A DNA stretch of 64,000 bases from Azohydromonas aeria (GTDB lineage: Bacteria; Pseudomonadota; Gammaproteobacteria; Burkholderiales; Burkholderiaceae_C), in contig NZ_VIDQ01000031.1 in assembly GCF_009760915.1 (NCBI RefSeq), forward strand, positions 1 to 64,000, in the 5' to 3' direction. The translations under genes and the position numbers were made by a program. Positions 51,108 to 59,500 of this stretch are shown piece after piece (position 1 is the first letter of the stretch; each line of letters starts with the position of its first letter). The notes under the pieces were generated by a model. That model did no database searches and was not told the DNA's origin. It was given only the letters and a program-made list of their open reading frames with translations.

Positions 51108-52390
51108 GGGCCGCGATGCGCCGGGGAGGGCGCGCGGCATTGATCGGCGCGGCGCTGCTGGCGGCGCTGGCCGCGCTGGTGGCCTGGCTCAACGTGCGCG
51201 GCGAGGAGCCGCTGCCGCCGGCCGGGGAGGGCGCCGCGGCCGCCGGTGCCGACCCGGCCGCCATCGTGCGCGGTGCCTACCTGGCGCGCGCGGGCAACTG
51301 CGCCGGCTGCCACACCGCGCCGGGCGGGGCCGAGTACGCGGGCGGGCGCGGCATCGACACGCCCTTCGGCACCGTCTACGCCTCCAACCTCACGCCCGAC
51401 GCCGACACGGGCCTGGGCGCCTGGAGCGCCGCGGAGTTCCGGCGCGCGCTGCGCCACGGCCGCTCCCGCGACGGGCGGCTGCTCTACCCGGCCTTTCCCT
51501 ATCCCAGCTACACGCGGCTCACGCGCGAAGACGCCGACGCACTGTTCGCCTTTCTGCAAGCGCGAGAGCCGGTGCGGCAGGCGAATCGCGCGCACGAGCT
51601 GCGCTTCCCGTACCGGCTGCAGGTATCACTGGCGGTCTGGCGGGCGCTGTATTTCCGCGCCGAAAGCTTCGAGCCCGACGCCCGCCGGCCGGCCGAGTGG
51701 AACCGCGGCCGCTACCTGGTGCAGGGCCTGGGCCACTGCGAGGCCTGCCACGCGCCGCGCAACTGGCTCGGCGCCACCGAGGCCGGCGGCGCGCTGGGCG
51801 GCGCCCTGGTGCCGATGCAGAACTGGTACGCCCCCGCGCTGGCTGCGCCGCGCGAGCCCGGCGCGGCCGACTGGAGCGCCGACGACCTGGTCGCGCTGCT
51901 AGGCACCGGGCTGTCGCGGCGCGGCGCGGCGATGGGGCCGATGGCCGAGGTCGTGTCGCGCAGCACCCAGCACCTCAGCGACGCGGACCTGCGTGCCATG
52001 GCGGCCTACCTGCAGTCGCTGCCGCGGCCCGAAGGGCGGCAGGAACCGGCCGAGCCGGCCAGCGCGCAGCGGCTCCAGCTGGGCGGTCGCATCTACAAGG
52101 ACCAGTGCGCCGCGTGCCACGGCGAGCAGGGAGAGGGGGTGGCCGGGATCTATCCGGCGCTGGCCGGCAACCGCGCGGCGACCATGGCGTCGCCGGTGAA
52201 CCTGGTGAAGGCGATCCTGCACGGCGGCTTCCCGCCGGCGACGCAGGGCAATCCGCGCCCGTTCGGCATGCCGCCCTTCAAGCAGACGCTGTCCGAGGCC
52301 GAGGTGGCGGCGGTGGCGACCTGGGTGCGGCAGTCCTGGGGACATCGCGCCGCGGAGGTGTCGGAGCTGGACGTGTTGCGTTCGCGCTGA
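51104..52390 (+). CDS. Three-haem c-type cytochrome (alcohol/gluconate dehydrogenase subunit-like)
   Basis: 428 residues. An N-terminal helix (RAALIGAALLAALAALVAWL) anchors or exports the protein. Three CxxCH sites: GNCAGCHTAPG (about 67), GHCEACHAPRN (about 212) and DQCAACHGEQG (about 335). The order and spacing, with TPFGTVYASNLTPD and GRYLVQGLGHCEACH, match the cytochrome subunit of membrane-bound alcohol, gluconate or aldehyde dehydrogenases that pass electrons to ubiquinone or oxidase. The dihaem cytochrome upstream is coupled by a four-base overlap. The partner enzyme is not in the window. Confidence 0.92.
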   Translation: MRAAMRRGGRAALIGAALLAALAALVAWLNVRGEEPLPPAGEGAAAAGADPAAIVRGAYLARAGNCAGCHTAPGGAEYAGGRGIDTPFGTVYASNLTPDADTGLGAWSAAEFRRALRHGRSRDGRLLYPAFPYPSYTRLTREDADALFAFLQAREPVRQANRAHELRFPYRLQVSLAVWRALYFRAESFEPDARRPAEWNRGRYLVQGLGHCEACHAPRNWLGATEAGGALGGALVPMQNWYAPALAAPREPGAADWSADDLVALLGTGLSRRGAAMGPMAEVVSRSTQHLSDADLRAMAAYLQSLPRPEGRQEPAEPASAQRLQLGGRIYKDQCAACHGEQGEGVAGIYPALAGNRAATMASPVNLVKAILHGGFPPATQGNPRPFGMPPFKQTLSEAEVAAVATWVRQSWGHRAAEVSELDVLRSR

Positions 52391-52455
52391 AAACGGCGTG
52401 CGCCGCGCGCGTCACCGCTGTTTCATTCGTTGACCGATTCAGAAGTCCTTGGGGC

Positions 52456-52719
52456 TCATTCGGCCCAGTGCATGTGGCGGTTCGCCAACACCGGGGTGCG
52501 CTGGCCGCGCACCATGGCGCGCAGCGCGGCCATGACCTCGGCGGCCGAGGCGGGCTGGTGGTCGATCAGCGCCGCGCGCGACTGCACGATGCACTGCACC
52601 GCCTGGCGCTCTTCCGGGGACGCGAGGCGACAGGCTTCCGCCAGCGCATCCCCGTCGAAATCGGCTTCTGACAGCTCCACCGCCCGCGCGATCAGCGCCA
52701 TGGCTTTGAGGGTATGCAT
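52456..52719 (-). CDS. Small hypothetical protein
   Basis: 87 residues from ATG 52719, with AGGAAGGA upstream, which decides for this start over 52776. The sequence is helical (LKAMALIARAVELSEADFDG, LASPEERQAVQCIVQSRAAL) with no signal or membrane segment. No family recognised. It is convergent with the cytochrome gene. Confidence 0.65.
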   Translation of the reverse strand: MHTLKAMALIARAVELSEADFDGDALAEACRLASPEERQAVQCIVQSRAALIDHQPASAAEVMAALRAMVRGQRTPVLANRHMHWAE

Positions 52720-52912
52720 CGTGGTCCTTCCTGCTCTAGCTCGGCCCGAGTTTATTGTGCGGTGCAGCATGAGCAAGCGGTTGTGGTTTCCACCGAGACG
52801 GGGCAGGGGACCTTGATCTTGCGGCTGGTGCGAGGAAGGGCAGTTGTGCTAGCGCCAGCCGCTCGGATGCCGCCAGCGCGCTACCGGCACCGGCACCGGC
52901 ACCGGCGCCGCA

Positions 52913-54163
52913 TCAGCGGCTGAACAACGACAGGTCGATGGCGCGGCCCAGGGCCTCGTGGCCGGCGTCGCTGGGGTGCAGCCCGTCGCCGCTGTCGTGG
53001 TCGGGCCGCAGGCGCCGTGGCCGGGCGGGGCCGCGCACGGCGGCATCGAAATCGACCACCGCATCGAACTCGGCGGCGTTGCGCAGCCAGCGGTTGAAGG
53101 CCAGGCGTTGCGCCTCCATCGCGTCCGACGGGCTGCCGAAGGGCAGCAGCGTGGCGCCGTAGACCTTCAGGCCGCGCGCATGGGCCTGGACGATCAGGGC
53201 CCGGCAGGCGTCGATCAGCACCTCGGCCGGGACGCCGCGGCGGATGTCGTTGATGCCGATGAGCAGCAGCACGTAGCGCACGCCGGGCTGGCGCAGCACG
53301 TCGCGCTCGAAGCGCTGCGGCACGGTCGGCCCCCGGCCCGGCGCCACCAGCGTGTTGCCGCCGATGCCCTGGTTGAGCACGGCCACGGCTTGCCCGGCGA
53401 CCACGAGGCGGCGCGCCAGCACGTCGGTCCAGCGCCGGTTGCGGTTCACGGACGAGCTGGCGCCGTTGGTGATGGAGTCGCCCAGCGCCACCACGGCCGC
53501 CGGCCGGGGGCTCTCCACGTCAACGCCGACGATGAAGAGCCAGGGCGAGGAGCAGTTGCGGAACGAGGCGCCGCCGTTGCAGAGGTTGGAGAACACCCCC
53601 GGCACGCTGGCCGCGGCGGCGAAGTTGCCGGGCGTGGAGACGAAGTTGGTCTGCAGCGAGCCCAGGTGCCGGGTCACCGACGCCGTGAACTGCGGCAGGT
53701 ACAGGCTCACGGACAGGTTGCCCTGGGCGGGCACCTGCAGCCGGACCGGGTCGCTGACGGCGGTGGTGCCGGGCGCCAGCGTGATGCCGGCCTGGCCCTG
53801 GAAGGTGAGCGGGCGGTTCGACCCGGGCACGTTGTCCGGCCCCACCGCCTGCCGCGCCACCTGCGCCTCGCCGATGACCAGCGGCGCCGTGCCGTAGGCA
53901 TTGCTCAGGCGCACGCGCAGCCGGCTGCCGCCTTGGCTGACGTGCACGACCTGGCGCAGCGTCTGGTTCTCGAAGCGGGGAAAGGCGGCTTCGAACCAGG
54001 AACTGGGTGGCTGCGGTGCCGCGCTCCAGGTGGCCATCCAGCCGGGCGGCGGCACCGCGTCAGGCGCTGCGCCCGGCTGCGCCGCCACCACGCGCGCCGG
54101 TGCCAGCAGCGAAGCGACGAGTGCCGCGCCAAGCAGGCGGCGGCGCGCGGGGGCGTGCCTCAC
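52913..54163 (-). CDS. Secreted SGNH/GDSL-family hydrolase
   Basis: 416 residues from GTG 54163. Signal peptide (RRRLLGAALVASLLAPARVV). A beta-rich N-terminal part (about 35-190) is followed by the SGNH hydrolase: block I VVALGDSITNGASS, Gly/Asn blocks GIGGNTLVAPG and LLIGINDIR, and block V DGLHPSDAGHEALG with catalytic Asp and His. Such enzymes are esterases or lipases acting outside the cytoplasm; the substrate is unknown. The GTG start overlaps the stop of the DUF6494 gene by four bases (GTGA). Confidence 0.92.
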   Translation of the reverse strand: MRHAPARRRLLGAALVASLLAPARVVAAQPGAAPDAVPPPGWMATWSAAPQPPSSWFEAAFPRFENQTLRQVVHVSQGGSRLRVRLSNAYGTAPLVIGEAQVARQAVGPDNVPGSNRPLTFQGQAGITLAPGTTAVSDPVRLQVPAQGNLSVSLYLPQFTASVTRHLGSLQTNFVSTPGNFAAAASVPGVFSNLCNGGASFRNCSSPWLFIVGVDVESPRPAAVVALGDSITNGASSSVNRNRRWTDVLARRLVVAGQAVAVLNQGIGGNTLVAPGRGPTVPQRFERDVLRQPGVRYVLLLIGINDIRRGVPAEVLIDACRALIVQAHARGLKVYGATLLPFGSPSDAMEAQRLAFNRWLRNAAEFDAVVDFDAAVRGPARPRRLRPDHDSGDGLHPSDAGHEALGRAIDLSLFSR

Positions 54164-54366
54164 TCCAGCTGGATCTCGCTCTTGAAATCGACCTTCACGC
54201 CCAGCGTCGGCAGCTCCAGCGTCATGACCACGGGCAGGGTCTCGTTGCCTTTGAGCGCCTGGGCAGCCATCGCCTCGCCGACGATGCGCTCGATCTCGCG
54301 CTGCGAGCTGACGCCGACGAGTTTCAGGAACTTGCGGATGCTGGTGTTGAAGGTGTCGTCGTTCAC
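54160..54366 (-). CDS. DUF6494 family small protein
   Basis: 68 residues from GTG 54366. Begins NDDTFNTSIRKFLKLVGVSS and ends in a short strand-rich tail (MTLELPTLGVKVDFKSEIQL), the pattern of DUF6494. Function unknown. It is coupled to the esterase gene by a four-base overlap. The ribosome site is weak, and the start rests on the family pattern. Confidence 0.75.
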   Translation of the reverse strand: MNDDTFNTSIRKFLKLVGVSSQREIERIVGEAMAAQALKGNETLPVVMTLELPTLGVKVDFKSEIQLE

Positions 54367-54546
54367 GGCGGTGCGGTCCAGGCAGCGGAATCGTTTCACT
54401 CTGCGCCGGCAACCCTGGCCGGGCTGCGACGGTTTGGTGACTTGCGTATCCGGGTCCATCCAGCGGCCAGGCCTGCCCACGAGGCGGCGATGCAAGAGCG
54501 TCCATCGCCGGCACCTACCATCGCCGCCATAGCCCCAAGGACTCCC

Positions 54547-55494
54547 ATGCCCAAACTCACCCTCGAAGGCCTGGAGCTGCTCGACGCCATCGACCGCCGC
54601 GGTTCCTTCAGCGCGGCCGGCGACGAGTTGCACAAGGTGCCGTCCACCATCTCCTACACGGTGGCGAAGCTGGAGGAAGAGCTGCAGGTGGCGCTGTTTC
54701 GCCGCAACGGGCCGCGCATCGAGATCACGCCCGCCGGGCGCGAGCTGCTGCGCGAGGGGCGCCTGTTGCTGCAGGCCGCCGCCGACCTGGAGTGCCGCGT
54801 CCAGCGCGTGGCCTCGGGTTGGGAAAGCACCCTGCAGATCGCCCTCGACGGCCTGCTGCCCACCGAGACGCTGGCCGGCGACGTGGCGGCCTTCCACGAG
54901 GCCGCCGACGCCACGCGGCTGCGCTTCCTGGAAGAGGCGCTCACGGGTACCTGGGAGTCGCTGCTCGACGGCCGCAGCGACCTGATCCTGGCCGTCGGCC
55001 CCGGCCCGGCCGGCGGCGGTTACCTCGCGCGCGAGCTGGCCAAGGTGGAGTTCTGGTTCTGCGTCGCGCCGTTCCACCCGCTGGCAAAGCTGGAAGAACC
55101 GCTGTCCGAGGCCCAGGTGCGCGCGCATCGCGCCGTGGCGGTGGCCGACTCGGCGCGGCGCCTGCCCGTGCGCAGCGCCGGGCTGCTCAGCGGCCAGCGC
55201 ACGCTCACCGTGCCCAACCTGCGCGTGAAGGTGCGGCTGCAGTGCGAGGGCGTCGGCGTCGGGTACCTGCCTCGAATCTGCGCCCAGGGCGCGCTCGACG
55301 CCGGCGTGCTGGTGCGCAAGCGCGTGGAGCGCGAGCGCGAGCCGGAAACGCTCAGCCTGGCCTGGCGGGTCGGCACGCCGGGCCGGGCGCTGGCGTGGTG
55401 GATCGAGCGGTTCAGTGACGCGCCGGCCGTCGAGGGGCTGCTGGCCAGCGCGCGGCGCTTCTATGCGGCGGGGTTTGCGGTACCCGGCCGCTGA
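54547..55494 (+). CDS. LysR family regulator, candidate regulator of the fds operon
   Basis: 315 residues. Helix-turn-helix at the N terminus (LELLDAIDRRGSFSAAGDEL...STISYTVAKLEEELQ), effector domain after about residue 90. It converges on fdsD, 18 bases from its stop, and in related bacteria a LysR gene often accompanies fdsGBACD, so control of formate dehydrogenase is likely but inferred. Its own promoter is 180 bases from the DUF6494 gene, read divergently. Confidence 0.9.
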   Translation: MPKLTLEGLELLDAIDRRGSFSAAGDELHKVPSTISYTVAKLEEELQVALFRRNGPRIEITPAGRELLREGRLLLQAAADLECRVQRVASGWESTLQIALDGLLPTETLAGDVAAFHEAADATRLRFLEEALTGTWESLLDGRSDLILAVGPGPAGGGYLARELAKVEFWFCVAPFHPLAKLEEPLSEAQVRAHRAVAVADSARRLPVRSAGLLSGQRTLTVPNLRVKVRLQCEGVGVGYLPRICAQGALDAGVLVRKRVEREREPETLSLAWRVGTPGRALAWWIERFSDAPAVEGLLASARRFYAAGFAVPGR

Positions 55495-55512
55495 GCGGCT
55501 CGGGATTCGGTC

Positions 55513-55737
55513 TCACGCCATCCCGGCCCGGTGCTCCCGCAACGCCTGCAGCACGATGTCGCGCAGCCCGGCACCGTTGCTCTCGTCGATGTATTGAAGG
55601 ATGCCCCGCCGCATGCGCGGCTCCCAGTAGCGGCGGATGTGCAGTGCCAGGTCGCGCCGGGCCTCGGCCGCATCGGGCATGGCGGCGAAGAAGTCGCCGA
55701 TGCCGTTGGCCATCTGGATCAGGTGCTCGGTTTTCAT
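55513..55737 (-). CDS. fdsD: NAD-dependent formate dehydrogenase delta subunit
   Basis: 74 residues, the usual size for FdsD: KTEHLIQMANGIGDFFAAMP and HIRRYWEPRMRRGILQYIDE are typical. The small subunit is needed for an active FdsABGD complex. Its start overlaps the fdhD stop by four bases (ATGA). It is the last gene of the operon. Confidence 0.93.
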   Translation of the reverse strand: MKTEHLIQMANGIGDFFAAMPDAAEARRDLALHIRRYWEPRMRRGILQYIDESNGAGLRDIVLQALREHRAGMA

Positions 55738-56573
55738 GCTGCAAGCGGCTCCACGATGAGTCGGTCGGCGGCGCTGTAGGCGACCCAGTCGCGCCCGCGC
55801 GCGAAGCCGATCAGGCACAGCCCCGCCGCCTGCGCCGTGCGCACGGCCAGCGCGGTGGGGGCGGAAATGGCGGCCAGCGTGCCGACGCCGGCGCGCACCG
55901 TCTTCTGCACCATCTCGTAGCTGGCGCGGCTGGTCACGGCGAAGAAGCCGTCCGCCGCATCGAGCCCCTCGCGCGCCAGCGCGCCGATGAGCTTGTCGAG
56001 CGCGTTGTGCCGGCCCACGTCCTCGCGCAGCAGGCGCAGCTCGCCGCGCGGGCCGCACCAGGCGGCGGCATGCGTCGCGCCGGTGGCCGACTGCAGCGCC
56101 TGCCGCGCGCGCATGCCGTCCAGCGCGCCCGACAGCGCCGCGGCCGGCAGCACGGCCGGCGCCACGCGCCGCTTGCAGCGCGGCAGCGCCTGCGCCAGGC
56201 TCTCCACCCCGCACAGCCCGCAGCCGGTGCGGCCGGACAGCGCGCGGCGGCGCTCCTTCAATCGCGCCAGGCAGCGGCTCGCCACCTCGACGTGCAGCAC
56301 GATGCCCTGGTCCACCGTCTCCACGTCCATGCCGAAGACGTCCCCCGCGTGATCGACGATGCCCTCGCTCAGCGAGAAGCCGACCGCGAAATCCTCCAGG
56401 TCCAGCGGCGTGGCCAGCATCACCGCGTGCGACAGGCCGTTGAACTGCAGCGCCACCGGCACCTCGTCGGCCACGAAATCCTCCACCTCGCGCGGCACGC
56501 CGGCCTGGCAGCGTAGCGCGCTCAGGTGGCGGACGCCGGGGTGGGGCGTGAAAGGCAGGGCGTCCATGCTCAT
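55734..56573 (-). CDS. fdhD: Formate dehydrogenase sulfurtransferase FdhD (FdsC)
   Basis: 279 residues. FdhD moves sulfur from IscS to the molybdenum cofactor of formate dehydrogenase. The paired Cys loop is TGCGLCGVESLAQAL (about 117). Other marks are VADEVPVALQFNGLSHAVML, GRHNALDKLIGAL and VTSRASYEMVQKTVRAGV. It overlaps fdsA by four bases upstream and fdsD by four bases downstream, giving the order G-B-A-C(D)-D of the Cupriavidus-type operon. Confidence 0.95.
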   Translation of the reverse strand: MSMDALPFTPHPGVRHLSALRCQAGVPREVEDFVADEVPVALQFNGLSHAVMLATPLDLEDFAVGFSLSEGIVDHAGDVFGMDVETVDQGIVLHVEVASRCLARLKERRRALSGRTGCGLCGVESLAQALPRCKRRVAPAVLPAAALSGALDGMRARQALQSATGATHAAAWCGPRGELRLLREDVGRHNALDKLIGALAREGLDAADGFFAVTSRASYEMVQKTVRAGVGTLAAISAPTALAVRTAQAAGLCLIGFARGRDWVAYSAADRLIVEPLAA

Positions 56574-59449
56574 TTCCCCATCACGGCGGCGGCATCGGCT
56601 GCCGCCTCGTTGCGGCGCTCCAGCAGGTCGAGCTGCCGGCGGTTGAACTCGCCGTAGCCCACCTGCCATTGCGACGGCTGCGCCACCTTGGCTACCTGCA
56701 CCGCCGTCACCTTGTACTCGGGGCAGTTGGTGGCCCAGTCGGAGCTGTCGGTGGTGATGACGTTGGCGCCGGACTCGGGGAAGTGGAAGGTGGTGTACAC
56801 CACCCCGGGCTGCATGCGCTCGCTGACCACGGCGCGCAGCACCGTGTCGCCGGCGCGGCTGGCAATGCCGACCCAGTCGCCCTCGCGGATGCCGCGCTCC
56901 TCGGCATCGTGCGGATGGATCTCCAGCCGGTCCTCGCCGTGCCAGAGGTTGTTGGGCGTGCGCCGCGTCTGCGCGCCGACGTTGTACTGGCTCAGGATCC
57001 GGCCCGTCGTCAGCACCAGCGGGAAGCGCTTCGTGACCTTCTCGGGCGTCGCCACGTACTGCGTGATGACGAAGCGCCCCTTGCCGCGCACGAAGCCGCC
57101 GACGTGCATCGTGGCCGTGCCGGCTTCGGGCGTGTCCTCGTTGCAGGGCCACTGCACGCTGCCGAGCTGCTCCAGCTTGGCGTAGTTCACACCGCGGAAG
57201 CTGGGCGTGAGCAGCGCGATCTCGTCCATCACGTCCGAGGGATGTTGATAGTGCATCGGGTAGCCCAGCGCCTCGGCGAGCTTCAGTGTCACCTCCCAGT
57301 CGGCCAGCCCGCCCAGCGGCTTCATCACCCGGCGCACGCGCGAGATGCGGCGCTCGGCATTGGTGAAGGTGCCGTCCTTCTCCAGGAAGCTGGAGCCGGG
57401 CAGGAACACGTGCGCGTACTTGGCGGTCTCGTTGAGAAAGATGTCCTGCACCACCAGGCATTCCAGCCTGGAGAGCGCCTCGGTCACGTGCTGCGTGTTG
57501 GGGTCGGACTGCACGATGTCCTCGCCCTGCACGTACAGGCCCTTGAAGCTGCCTTCCAGCGCGGCCTCGAACATGTTCGGAATGCGCAGCCCCGGCTCGG
57601 CCGACAGTGCCACGCCCCAGGCCGCCTCGAACTCGCCGCGCACGGTGCTGTCGGAAACATGGCGGTAGCCCGGCAGCTCGTGCGGGAAGCTGCCCATGTC
57701 GCAGCTGCCCTGCACGTTGTTCTGGCCGCGCAGCGGGTTCACGCCCACGCCCTCGCGCCCGACGTTGCCGGTGGCCATGGCCAGGTTGGCGATGCCCATC
57801 ACCATGGTCGAGCCCTGCGCATGCTCGGTCACGCCCAGGCCGTAATAGATCGCGGCATTGCCGCCGGTGGCGTAGAGGCGCGCCGCGCCGCGCACGTCCC
57901 CGGCCGGCACGCCCGTGACAGCCTCCGTCGCCTCCGGCGAGTTTTCCTCGCGCGCCACGAACTCGCGCCACTGGGCAAAGCTGCGGTCCTCGCAGCGCTC
58001 GGCGATGAAGGCCTCGGCCAGCAGGCCTTCGGTCACGATCACGTGCGCCAGCGCGGTGACGAGTGCCACGTTGGTGCCCGGGCGCAACTGCAGGTGGTGC
58101 TCGGCCTTGACGTGGGGCGCGCTCACCAGGTCGATGCGGCGCGGGTCCACCACGATCAGTTTCGCGCCGGCGCGGATGCGCTTCTTCATGCGCGAGGCGA
58201 ACACCGGGTGCGCGTCGCTGGGATTGGCGCCGATGACCATGATCACGTCGGACTGCTCGACCGACCTGAAGGTCTGCGTGCCGGCCGAGGTGCCGAAGGT
58301 CTGGCCCAGGCCGTAGCCCGTGGGCGAGTGGCACACGCGCGCGCAGGTATCGACGTTGTTGTTGCCGAAAGCGGCGCGCACGAGCTTCTGCACCAGGTAC
58401 GCCTCCTCGTTGGTGCAGCGCGACGAGGTGATGCCGCCGACCGCGTCGCGCCCGTAGCGGGACTGGATGCGCTGGAAGCCGCGCGCCGCATGCGCGATGG
58501 CCTCGTCCCAGCCGACCTCGCGCCACGGGTCGGTGATGCGCTCCCGCACCATCGGCCTGGTGATGCGGTCCTTGTGCGTGGCATAGCCCCAGGCGAAGCG
58601 GCCCTTGACGCAGGAATGGCCGTCGTTGGCCTGGCCGTCCTTCCACGGCGTCATGCGCACGACCTGCTCGCCCTTGACCTCGGCCTTGAAGCCGCAGCCC
58701 ACGCCGCAATAGGCGCAGGTCGTGATGACGCTCTTCGAGGGCATGCCCAGGCTGATGACGCTCTTCTCCTGCAGCGTGCCGGTGGGGCAGGCCTGCACGC
58801 AGGAGCCGCAGCTCACGCACTCGCTGTCCATGAAGGCTTCACTCTGGCCCGGCGAGACGCGGCTCTCGAAGCCGCGGCCCGAGATGGTCAGGGCGAACGT
58901 CCCTTGCGTCTCCTCGCAGGCACGCACGCAGCGGTTGCAGACGATGCACTTGCTGGCGTCGTAGCTGAAGTAAGGATTCGACTCGTCCCTGGCCGCGCCG
59001 AGGTGGTTCTTGCCTTCCAGCCCATAGCGCACGTTGCGCAGGCCCACCGTGCCGGCCATGTCCTGCAGCTCGCAGTCGCCGTTGGCGGCGCAGGTCAGGC
59101 AGTCCAGCGGGTGGTCGGAGATGTAGAGCTCCATCACGTCGTGTCGGAGCTTGGCGAGCTTGTCGCTTTGCGTGCGCACCTTCATGCCGGCCTCGGCCGG
59201 CGTGGTGCACGAGGCCGGGAAGCCGCGCCGGCCCTCGATCTCCACCAGGCAGAGACGGCACGAGCCAAAGGGCTCCAGGCTGTCGGTGGCGCACAGCTTG
59301 GGCACGTTCGCGCCGGCTTCGATCGCCGCGCGCATCAGCGAGGTGCCCGCGGGCACGGTGACGGGCTGGCCGTCGATCTCCAGCGTCACGGTCTGGTCCG
59401 AGGCGCGCGGCGGCGTGCCGAAGTCGATGTCGTGGTGGTGAGGCCGCAT
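56570..59449 (-). CDS. fdsA: NAD-dependent formate dehydrogenase alpha subunit (molybdenum, Fe-S)
   Basis: 959 residues, full length. N-terminal [2Fe-2S] and His-Cys3 domain (PKLCATDSLEPFGSCRLCLV, ELYISDHPLDCLTCAANGDC), two [4Fe-4S] ferredoxin clusters (CIVCNRCVRAC, CVSCGSCVQACPTG), then the bis-MGD molybdopterin domain (CAYCGVGCGFKAEV). The molybdenum ligand Cys is in NVDTCARVCHSPTGYGLG (Cys about 377), with the following His-Ser typical of formate dehydrogenases. No Tat signal, so cytoplasmic. It oxidises formate to CO2 and sends electrons to FdsB. A 51-base gap separates it from fdsB. Confidence 0.97.
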   Translation of the reverse strand: MRPHHHDIDFGTPPRASDQTVTLEIDGQPVTVPAGTSLMRAAIEAGANVPKLCATDSLEPFGSCRLCLVEIEGRRGFPASCTTPAEAGMKVRTQSDKLAKLRHDVMELYISDHPLDCLTCAANGDCELQDMAGTVGLRNVRYGLEGKNHLGAARDESNPYFSYDASKCIVCNRCVRACEETQGTFALTISGRGFESRVSPGQSEAFMDSECVSCGSCVQACPTGTLQEKSVISLGMPSKSVITTCAYCGVGCGFKAEVKGEQVVRMTPWKDGQANDGHSCVKGRFAWGYATHKDRITRPMVRERITDPWREVGWDEAIAHAARGFQRIQSRYGRDAVGGITSSRCTNEEAYLVQKLVRAAFGNNNVDTCARVCHSPTGYGLGQTFGTSAGTQTFRSVEQSDVIMVIGANPSDAHPVFASRMKKRIRAGAKLIVVDPRRIDLVSAPHVKAEHHLQLRPGTNVALVTALAHVIVTEGLLAEAFIAERCEDRSFAQWREFVAREENSPEATEAVTGVPAGDVRGAARLYATGGNAAIYYGLGVTEHAQGSTMVMGIANLAMATGNVGREGVGVNPLRGQNNVQGSCDMGSFPHELPGYRHVSDSTVRGEFEAAWGVALSAEPGLRIPNMFEAALEGSFKGLYVQGEDIVQSDPNTQHVTEALSRLECLVVQDIFLNETAKYAHVFLPGSSFLEKDGTFTNAERRISRVRRVMKPLGGLADWEVTLKLAEALGYPMHYQHPSDVMDEIALLTPSFRGVNYAKLEQLGSVQWPCNEDTPEAGTATMHVGGFVRGKGRFVITQYVATPEKVTKRFPLVLTTGRILSQYNVGAQTRRTPNNLWHGEDRLEIHPHDAEERGIREGDWVGIASRAGDTVLRAVVSERMQPGVVYTTFHFPESGANVITTDSSDWATNCPEYKVTAVQVAKVAQPSQWQVGYGEFNRRQLDLLERRNEAAADAAAVMGK

Positions 59450-59500
59450 GTCAGGGCTCCCTGGTGTTCGGTCGATTCGGGGGGCTTCGTCGTCGTTCGT

